64,000 nucleotides of DNA, taken from assembly GCA_006386115.1 (NCBI GenBank), contig VFIW01000124.1:58262-122261 (forward strand), read 5' to 3'. The notes beneath the pieces are model-generated. The model was not told the DNA's origin. It saw nothing but the letters and a program-made list of their open reading frames with translations, and searched no databases. The stretch is from Globisporangium splendens (Eukaryota > Oomycota > Peronosporomycetes > Pythiales > Pythiaceae). Below, one piece after another: positions 56,801 to 64,000 of the stretch; position 1 is the stretch's first letter, and every line of letters starts with the position of its first letter. The translations under genes were made by a program, and so were the position numbers.

Positions 56801-56833
56801 GCTGGCAGCGCGCGAGGGAGACACCGAGGACAT
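53831..56833 (-). CDS. START-FYVE-WW protein
   Basis: A 1000-residue single-exon protein. Residues about 1-210 are Ser/Thr-rich and low-complexity. Residues about 220-455 match the START-like lipid-binding module (AAYIDFIDKSIDDAYNLCHG, ISIKWHCIKSL-type core). A FYVE-like zinc finger spans about 468-535 (CCIVCTKSF, KYNCVACGDVICNQC, ICVKCSSG; four CxxC pairs). The usual RRHHCR patch is here RKKYNC, so PI3P binding may be weakened. A long disordered acidic region follows. At the C-terminus a WW domain is visible (LDGWQTVTSQTTGKVYYFNE ... MSSWTVP), which binds proline motifs. It likely sits on endosomal membranes and recruits Pro-rich partners. It is a distant relative of 3206-4582. Confidence 0.87.
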   Translation of the reverse strand: MSSVSPSRAASGLFHVSATASAASTAKQADHLDFGTPTVVNVATVKTFRTKSFVQKPVVLFPTNTLDNKETAAAGASAGADDRSSSGSNSSSTSTTSSASTASQPESGESTMVRETAPAAPPPRNSVRKSASTIIASSLGIATHHDRNSDPARSSLSKSNSTNTHSSGTVLTMPTTSRSSSLHLTSSQRSSTSQRSSLSHRSSTSPISPHEELLELQDLSQERKAAYIDFIDKSIDDAYNLCHGFGRIRWHSFKTREGVSIYRARGEDDHRLDAAVRGKCNVNATFHEMMDALITETTEDFINHESTVNPTEFLDGQVLYTLVPRTPDDRFVSIKWHCIKSLAPSAAKHRDYVYVEVVDQFEDQDGKKVGYRLAKSIELEEMPPKDTSHLFVRGKTLTLQTFSEVSQGNLELYTMMINDLGERLPTWLVHKIVDTAAMRVACIRDHINQKRIDLLVFANPKDMVPLSKRVCCIVCTKSFSLVRKKYNCVACGDVICNQCSVHQLVSSPQGISEFVGKRKARICVKCSSGITTKELPRRSSAFLRHSDLASEASTRSSTPTRYSSERRGALTELENNRNNRSMSSFEHRSSFSSLSNTEDGTMRVHPTAGNPTNRATIPHMFQQFRPSAPSVRPVAKSTTTPGATVQGEESEEDDDDMEHELFDANVDIAAISPQELDLGVGKYKEVYLQQAQSEHAVGSFLAAESSSPSIASFLTNEDNENGHRSSSSQPQMAVTTTMEELIVEEVMPGNRASSLGSQPRRSLLQMHDDADAMDDADQPVIVRKVEKLSIGAGGRRSRDVRPRDLPPRPEEAVVETADFTQTADFTGPIDPPEEPAATENVIQLSDLQVHLDRMTQISQSLRNINVNEIEPSTEASVAMRRLQSYEKKANAEAAAAAMIAANFLSRFDRPAATPAFTFSHMSGPPTFNLALAMSDGSIAEYLEDSLFSELVEPPEGILDGWQTVTSQTTGKVYYFNEQYSMSSWTVPTAEIFRGATYMVL

Positions 56834-59800
56834 GTGGGGAAATCTGCGCTTTAGCTGGCCCCACCGTCACCAATATGGCAATATGCGCACGCTTTTGGTT
56901 TCCTTTCTTTCCCCGGATGCCTGCCGCCTTGTTGCCGTACTGTAGGTGTATGTAATTGGTCAGCAAATGCCGCTCGTGTCTGCAAATGCGGCCACAGCCC
57001 TTTGCTAAAAGCACACACACGAGAGAGAGAGCGCGCGCGCACTCGCCTTTGCGGACCTGAGGATACAGTATGTTGTTGTATGGGGTTTTGGTTTTGCTTG
57101 CGCGCGTTGGTTGTTGGGCACGAGCCACAGAGCGCAGGTGTGGGTTTGGGAGTGAGGGTTTGGCTGGGGGCTGACGGGCTGACAGGCTGACAGGCAGGCG
57201 TGCGTGGCGGCGTACTAATTCTAGCGACCGAAGGGTCGACTCGAGGGCAGGCTGGCGGTTTGTTTGGCGAGCGTTTCCACATCCCTAAACTCGTCCGTCC
57301 CGTCCCGTCACTTCCCGTCATCCTACTCCTCTCCTCTACTCAACGCAGATGGCCAAAGTCAAAGGAGCGGAACCCCATCCCCCGCCGGAGGTTTCCAGAT
57401 GGTGCCGAGGAAATAGGGGAAACTCACTCTCCATGCTTCTTGGGTGTCCGTTTGGAAGAGAGAGAGCGAGAGCGAGAGAAAGCGAAAGGAAAGGGAGGAC
57501 ACCTACCCGCGGTGCCCGCTGACGTGGATTGTTTAGAGACTTGACGCCTTCAGGAAAAAAACGCACAGGGTTGCAGGAACAGGGTGTGTTGTGCTTCGTG
57601 TTGGCATTGTGTTGCCCATGTGTCGGTTGGGCTACGTAACTGCAGGCGGTCAGAGCAGACGACAAGAGAGACAGTGGTTATCCATGTTGGGAGTGGCGAG
57701 TTTGAGGGTGCTTCGACAAGATTTTTATCATTACCACTCCGCGATGATGAAACGGGACCAGAAACAAGCAGCCCAAGCTTGTACGGAAACAACAGCCACA
57801 AATCCTAAGACATACTAAAAATAGAACACCACAAACTGCAAGCAAACCTACACACACACTGCCGTTTCGCTAATTTAGCAACACTTAACCAATACGAATG
57901 CAAGGGGGTTAGCCTGATGTTTAGAACCATCTACGGACGCTGGCGTTTCCGTCGGCCACCTCCATGGTGGCCGATGATGGATGGTTCCAACAGTCGTCGT
58001 TTGCTTCGGCAACGCCAAGCTGCCGTGTTTGCGCCTGCTTTGCTTGCACAGTGAATGGGGGCAGTGACGCCATGGGGGCAGTGTGACGCATGGGGGGGAG
58101 ACCAATATGAAAGACAAAGGTGAAACATTGTTGAGAAGCATTCACAAGCATGCAAGTGCACAGATGTACGTGCCAACGGGAAAGGCTGTGCTGTTTGTTG
58201 TATGAGCAAATCCTCGGTCACGGAGCCCCGCCGCTTCGTCTCCTGAGTGGACTGGTTATTTGTTTATTATCAGCTTCGTCTCTCTCCCGCAGTGTCTGTG
58301 TCTTTAGACAGTACGGTACAACAGACCCACATGGCAGTGTGCATTCCTACAGCTCTTTGCTGTCACAGTGGACGCCAGTCCAGTGAGTGTTCAGTGCGCC
58401 AATGCATATGCACTTTGTCATTGCTATTGTGGAGATCGTTCATGCATTCCATCCGGTGTGCCTGTCGTCTTCCCCTTACCGCTTGACAGCAAGTGGCTTG
58501 CTGGTTTCTTTGAAGCAAGGCAACAGTGCGCCAGTCACACTGCTGTAGTTGTTCTGCACTACTGCAGCAAAACCCATTTGATTACAAGAGAAATTCAACA
58601 AGGCACACGATGGGGACGGCAACACCCAGATCCTACACACAGTTGGCTGCCGCTTCATTGAGCAAGCTGCCGACTTGCTGCAAGCGATTTGGCACGACTG
58701 CAGCAAAAGTGGCAAGTGACTGCAATTCATTCCCCGAGTTTGCACTCCATTCTCGCAAGAAATCGCATAAAGAAAGCAAGTTGCTCATCATGTTTACCGC
58801 GGTCTCTGCAGACTCCTCCTATGCGTACCTTCTATCAAACGTATCTTTTCTCTTGCACGTGGGGAGGGACGCACGTTGACCAGACGTGCCCGCAAGATTC
58901 AACACTTGTCAGCAATTCTATCATGCGTGATGCTTTGGTCTGCAAGGTACAAAACACGGTGACACGTTTGCTCAGCGCTCGACATGCACAATGGGGAAAC
59001 AATATGCAATTTGCACAGCACAGCGTACGAACGCGCACGTGTGCACACATGCACGGCACACCACGCCGCAACTTGCAACACGCAATTGTCCGACACCTCG
59101 TATTACATGCAAAGCCAGCATAACGTGCGTCAGTTGGAGCTGTGTGCACATAGCACGACAGACGACGACAGAGACAAAAATGCAAATACAAACATATCAT
59201 CAGTTAAGCCCTCAGCAATTGGTGCTGAGGCGTGCGCTCAAGCTCAAGGATTTCGCCACGCAGGCACCCTGGCGACTGTCTGATGCGAAACAGGTCCGAC
59301 TTGGCCGGTGACGCAATGTCCCTTCGAAGGTGCTGTGCACCCCGAAAAGTGGTCTTCCATTCAACAAGTCACGGGATCTTGCTTAGTGAATGAATGGTTC
59401 GAAAAAGAAAACAGAACAGATTGGTGCAGTTGTGTTGATTGTTCCGTAGTATTCATGCATCAAATCATCGACTGCCTTGCATACATGCACTCGCAGCACA
59501 AACCAATGGATGACATGGCACTTGATTCATGCAAATGCATGGGGTTGTTGCTGTTGGTATGGAGCAATTTGTGCTCATGTCCATGCCGTTGAGTGTGTGC
59601 TGAGATTGCGTGCGTCAGCAATGGCAACTGCGTACTTGAGTGGATACATGGGGAGGGAAGGGAGTCGCTGATGCTGACAGGCGCCTTTCAGATCCGACCT
59701 ATCCACTCGACTAACGGCATACGTCAACCTGATGCTGCTCTTACATCGTGAGGACAATGTGGACACTGCTCTTATATTGTGACAGTCCAGCCTCACTTCA

Positions 59801-59901
59801 TCTCACACCGCTCTCATATCGTGTGAAAACTGTGACTATTCTCTTATACACTGTGAATCAGACTCAGGCAAAATGAGTCATTTCGATTTGGCTGGCTGAG
59901 G
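56834..59901. other. 3 kb gene-poor region with low-complexity and repeats
   Basis: No gene is recognised. The stretch holds a GA-rich run near 57455-57495 and GT/CA-rich, TGCA-rich sequence around 58900-59200. An imperfect tandem repeat occupies 59734-59856 just before the methyltransferase. Confidence 0.5.
59734..59856 (+). repeat. Imperfect four-unit repeat upstream of the methyltransferase
   Basis: The motif CTCTTAYATYGTGA occurs four times, starting near 59738, 59769, 59810 and 59841, at spacings of about 30-42 bp. It ends about 45 bp before the first ATG of the downstream gene. Possibly a promoter element array, unproven. Confidence 0.5.
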
Positions 59902-60678
59902 ATGAGGACTCGAACCAACATGCAGGTGGTGCTCAACGACCGCGCGTTCGAGCTCTCCGAGACGCTGCAGAGCGAGGAGCTCGCGCCGATCTTTGCGGAC
60001 GCGTGGACGGCGTCGCGCGTGTGGGACGCCAGCACGTACCTCTCGGAGCACCTGATCGCGTTCGCCACCACTCTGCAGACCCACTCGTTCTGCACGCAAT
60101 CGTCCACTGGAGATGTCAAGACCGTGATCGAGCTTGGAAGCGGCTGCGGGCTCGCAGGTCTTGTCGCTGCGTCGCTTGGCGGAGATGTGCTGCTCACCGA
60201 CCAACACGAAGCCGTGGAGTTATTGCAGCGCAATGTAGCTGCGAATGCGATCTCGCCAGAGGAAGCCGCGCGCTTGCATGTCGCCGAGTACACATGGGGC
60301 ACCGAGCCGTCGCAAGCACTCCCGCGTCCCAAGTTCGACTACATCTTGGTCTCGGACTGTGTGTATACTCAATAGTTCCAGTCGTCTTTGTCTCGTGCAC
60401 ATTGTGCCATGGCGCTGATTTTATTGTGTGCGTTTCTCTCTTTACTGCTGCGTGCGCCACCAGGTATCAATCCGATTTATGGCGCCGAGTCCTGGCGCAA
60501 CTTGGCGCGCAGCATCCACGCACTGAGTGACGACCATACAGTCACGTATTTAACGCACGAGAAGCGCGGCGACGATGAAGCTATGGTGGATTTCCTCGAG
60601 TTCAGCGCGAGCTTCTTGGTGTCTGAAAAGATCGCGCAGCGCGATCGCTTGAGTCTGCTTAAAATTAGCCGGCGATAG
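59902..60678 (+). CDS. METTL21-like (Methyltransf_16) lysine methyltransferase, frame break near the C-terminus
   Basis: Exon 1 is 59902-60362 (ATG 59902; the ATG at 59920, MQVVLNDRAFEL, is an equally good start). It has the SAM-binding motif VIELGSGCGLAGLVAASLGG, the DVLLTDQHEAV strand, and FDYILVSDCVY, the equivalent of the D(V/C)VY motif of METTL21/20-type protein lysine methyltransferases. Intron 60363-60463 (GTATAC..CAG) leads in phase to QSDLWRRVLAQLGAQ, then TGA at 60528-60530. The expected C-terminal part (YLTHEKRGDDEAMVDFLEF, SASFLVSEKI) continues in another frame to 60678, so one base is gained or lost near 60525. Substrate not deducible. Confidence 0.72.
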
Positions 60679-60794
60679 CTTGCGGATCCCTCTCGGAGCG
60701 AGTATGTAAGCATATAAACAAACATGTATTGCATGATGCTGCTCTTGAAACATGGTTTTCATACCTGGAGCTTGTTGTGTGCGATGCGCCTGTG

Positions 60795-61999
60795 ATGGAG
60801 CGCGCCGAAGACACTGAGACGAACGCCGTCGGGATCTTTTGGGGACAGGATGCCACACAATGCCAGCTCACGGTTCCTTTGACTCGGTTGCCTCCGGTTC
60901 CATCAAATTCCGCTGGCAGCAGTCCGAGTCAACGCCTGACGACTGCGTCTATGCTGCGATCGACGAGAAGCACTCCTTACCTTCCACCAGCAGCACAACT
61001 CTCGTCGTCTCCGCTGGCATCAGGGAGGGATAGCGCATCGCAATCGCTGCTGTCGGTTTTGCATACGCTGCACCAAAGTATTCAGCGTGATAAGGATTTA
61101 TTCACGACCAAAGCGCGCGCCTTCGATCTGCTGTCGACGACAAATCCACGCATGGGCTGCGCCACGAAATGCTATTACCCGGCAGCAGTGGAAAGTGAGG
61201 ACCGAAGGTACTTCATCAACGAGAGGGCCGTTGAAGCCAACCGAGAGACGACTCACGCGCATGTGCGTCAGATTTCTCCACACACCTTGGAACACAGATG
61301 TCGTTAAGCAAATCGTATTTTACCAGACCAAATGGGCTCGAGAAATGCACTGCGCTGTTGACGACCGGCAACAGTATCACTTTGATCGGCGCGAAAGCAA
61401 TCGAAAGAAGCAACTCTCGAGCACAAGTCTCCGGTAGGATTGTCGCCGTGCCATGACTTTTTGGACTTGGTTCTTGTGACAATCAGACACACTCAACGGT
61501 CACTTTCTTCCTCTTGTGTTTACAGAAATCGCAACTCGTTAGTGGATAAAGAGACTCGACTCATCGAAAATCATCAGCACAAGATTCAGCACCTCCTCCA
61601 TGTCCTGCAACAAGAAATGGCAACTGAAACCAAGCGAGAGATCAGTTGAGAGCCATTTGCCTCTGTCAACAGTTTCTACAGGTTCTGACAAGAAAATCAC
61701 TGACACAACATACCTTCTTGTCGTGACAGCGTATCTGAACTGTTGGGACCCGGTCAAGCCTGCTTCTCGCCAAAGACGGATACAACTCGCTGCGATCGCG
61801 AAAGAGCGCTACGAATCTGCCGACCGCATCATGCGCATTCTCGAGGTGCTGGCTTGTCCTTGGGGTTTAACTCCGCTATATGCCAAGACTGACATTATCT
61901 ATGCATCGCTGATAGGAATACAAGATCGTCGTTGGAGTTGAAGCAGCAGAATATTTGCAGAAAACGATTGCAGCTGGAGAAACCATGATCGGGGCTTAA
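60795..61999 (+). CDS. Coiled-coil protein, multi-exon, function unknown
   Basis: The start may be ATG 60795 (MERAEDTETNAVG) in a Ser/Thr/Pro-rich region, followed by helical sequence (LLSVLHTLHQSIQRDKDLF) to 61262. Next exons are 61327-61433 (TKWAREMHCAVDDRQQYHFD) and one from 61526 (LVDKETRLIENHQHKIQHLL), joined in phase by GT-AG introns. Later exons give RIQLAAIAKERYESADRIMR (ending 61845) and 61916-61999 (EYKIVVGVEAAEYLQKTIAA, stop TAA). The junction between 61643 and about 61770 is unresolved. Long, charged helices suggest a coiled coil; no family is recognised. It converges on the minus-strand coiled-coil gene ending at 62070. Confidence 0.55.
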
Positions 62000-62069
62000 T
62001 ATCGCCTTTCTACTGGCTTTGGACAGACCAACTCTCGACGACGCTGATTTGCATGTCTATGCTTTCTTT

Positions 62070-64000
62070 TTATTCAGCTTTAGCTTTGACGACGCTTCTA
62101 GTGACACCAACTCCATGCATATCTGTTGAAATAAAAAGACGCAGCAAACGTAATGATAAGATTGTCGGAGCGTCCATCCATGCTATGACGCGAAATGGCT
62201 GTACAAACCCCAACGTTACCTCCTTCAATAGTTTGCTTTTTGATTTGCTTGTCGATGTTCCCGTCGAGGGTCCCCCTTTCACTTCGTTGGGCACCCTTTT
62301 TCGCGTCACAGGCTTTACTGTCTGTAAGTGTCATTCATACCAGGTGCAAGTAGGTAGACTTATTCCAGCTTCACGAGAGGCAGCATCAAAGGTATCCGCA
62401 CCTTCTTTATTGTGCTCTCGGTGTTCGCCTTTCTCGTGGGTGTTTTGCCGGTCCTTAAGCGCTGTCGATTGTCGATACTCGAAGATGAAGACAGTTCAGA
62501 GTGTGGAATCAAAGGCGAAGTTCGCTGCAAAGAAGCCATGTGGGTAGTGTGTCTCGGAAATAATGCTCGCTGCTCCTCTTCACGCTGCGCCTTCCGGTGG
62601 AGCCGATCTTCAAGCTCGCGCACTTTTGCTTGCAAAATGCTTTCTCGATCTCCTTGCTGCTGAATATCATGGCGCAAATTCAAGATCACTGATCTCATTT
62701 TCTAGCCATGCAAAAAAACAGCATATGAAAGGAAAGCTCCAAGAATCCTCCTTGCAGGCAAATACAAGTTTGAACCTACTTCTTCCATCGTTTGCATGAG
62801 CTTCTGATATTCTTTTAGAGAAGTACCAAATTCGTCTGCGGAGTGAGAATGATTTTCACTTCCACGAGGAGGAGCTATGGAAATCTTCTTAGGCTCAACT
62901 CGTTCAGCTTCGCCCAGCACGTCCGAAATTGTCTGCGAGCGTTGTACTTTTGCCTATTTGAGCAGGACGACACTACTGACGTTAGTAGAATATCAGCATT
63001 CACAACATCAGCGCACATTACCTCGATTGACGAAACGCTACGCTCTAGCATGCGTAAGCGATTTTCCATTCTATCCACCGGAAACAGTTAATTCAGGACA
63101 ACGTCCTCGCAATACTGGCAGTAAACTGACTTCTTACGTGGAGGTGAATTCAACCATTTGCTTGAATTGACATTCCGATTCTATTCGAACGGATCGCACC
63201 TGAGCGCACCAGCAAGCCACTATTAGCGTGTATTGTGTCGCAGTGGCAGAAACATGCGCTTACCGCTTGCTCAGCTACGATATCTGCATCGTGGCGAAGC
63301 TTCTGCTCAACGTCGCCTAATGCTACGAGCATCTTCGTGCGCTGTAAAATTCACACCTGGTTAGTACGTTTTCATTCGAGAAGGCAACACAATACGCTAC
63401 AGCAATGTACTTACCAATTCGTCTGCTTTCCCAAGTGATTCTTCTGTCAGTCGACAGAACCTTTGCTCGGCTGCTTGCAGTCGCTCCGCCAGATTTCCGC
63501 AACTATCCTGACTCTCCTGTTGTGCGTTTTGAGTGCAGGATTGCAGGATCCGGAGTGCGTCTTTGAGCTTGAGCTGATTTTCGCGCAAATCATCTATTGC
63601 CGAGTCGACTTGGGTGCGGCCGGGGGCAACTTGCTTCTGCTCGTCGACATCGCTCTGGATCGCGACAACTGTAGCGCTCAGCAGGTGTTGTGTATCGAGG
63701 CATTTTCGCATGACGTCTCGCATTTCAGAGTGCTTGAACTCGTGCTGCTGATGCAGGAAGTGAAGTTTCTCTTGGAGCTCGCTCATGTGCTCGTCTTGAG
63801 AGTTCCGCATGCGGATTGCGTCCGCTTTCCAATTCGTCTCCATTTGACTCGGAAGCTCCTCCAAGGTGTCATTCTAAGCAACATTCCCTGTTCAACACTA
63901 TGCGTGTACTCCAAAGTCATGACTGCTGAACGGACTCACCAATCGCTTTAGCTTGCTCTCCATGCTAAAGCACTTTTCCGATATGGACGTGCGCACAATG
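62070..64000 (-). CDS. Coiled-coil protein on minus strand, 5' end possibly beyond the window
   Basis: Exons found on the minus strand: 63963/4-63940 (MESKLKRL; either the start or an internal exon after CTTTAG), 63873-63415 (MSELQEKLHFLHQQHEFKHS, LRENQLKLKDALRILQS), 63341-63264 (MLVALGDVEQKLRHDADIVA), about 63070-63022 (RLRMLERSVSSIE), 62953-62780 (LKEYQKLMQTMEE), 62701-62402 (ILQAKVRELEDRLHRKAQRE) and 62321-62070. Most junctions keep phase 0; the one around 63070 does not, so that exon edge is uncertain. The sequence is long heptad coiled coil, with no motor or catalytic domain. Cytoskeletal or basal-body roles are typical of such proteins but unproven here. Confidence 0.6.

Noticed and set aside
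57000..59900. Several frames of 80-150 residues in the gene-poor stretch
   Set aside because: None has recognisable domains, splice structure or coding composition, and frames on both strands overlap freely.

Overview
The window is nuclear DNA of a filamentous plant-associated oomycete (Peronosporales/Pythiales grade); the species cannot be fixed from sequence alone. The evidence is two secreted elicitin-family proteins with the canonical six-cysteine spacing, oomycete-type initiator motifs about 45-55 bp upstream of both elicitin start codons, START-FYVE lipid-binding proteins, an expansin-like cell-wall protein, short GT-AG introns (about 70-100 bp), and eukaryotic housekeeping genes (UTP4, PEX1, NC2-beta, p47).

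Left third (1-15.3 kb): repeat-rich. A RNase H-like relic of a non-LTR retroelement lies near 0.3-0.7 kb and an intact START-FYVE gene at 3.2-4.6 kb. A Ty3/gypsy chromovirus follows: a truncated pol fragment (6.1-7.1 kb) joins directly to the 5' LTR of a long element (7.1-14.7 kb) with gag, a -1 frameshift signal, pol, a detached integrase tail, a chromodomain and two antisense coiled-coil open frames, then a third LTR-derived relic (14.8-15.3 kb). Gag and most of pol are open, but the integrase tail and chromodomain are out of frame and the two LTRs are clearly diverged, so the element looks mosaic or decaying.

Middle (16.5-39.3 kb): elicitin pair; UTP4; a kinesin-like gene (minus strand); a tandem pair of broken, unrecognised two-exon genes; a polytopic membrane protein (minus); NC2-beta/DR1; a secreted endonuclease/exonuclease/phosphatase-fold protein (minus); a membrane-anchored expansin-like protein; and a p47-type SEP-UBX cofactor (minus).

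Right (39.4-64 kb): a 12-exon PEX1 gene (minus) with fully consistent intron phases; a ClC chloride transporter with an in-frame TGA inside its second CBS domain; an ABCG half-transporter with a secreted mucin-like and Cys-rich N-terminus (minus); an ankyrin-PDZ protein; a 1000-residue START-FYVE-WW protein (minus); a 3 kb gene-poor stretch; a METTL-type methyltransferase with a frame break; a coiled-coil gene; and a second coiled-coil gene on the minus strand that may continue past the right edge.

Several genes are divergently arranged on shared upstream regions (kinesin/broken pair, membrane protein/NC2-beta, EEP/expansin-like, PEX1/ClC, ABCG/ankyrin-PDZ). PEX1 and p47 are both cofactor or AAA-type proteins of the p97/peroxisome export world but are simply adjacent; no operon logic applies. 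Several otherwise well-conserved genes carry single-base frame breaks, which could be real decay or assembly error; each is flagged.
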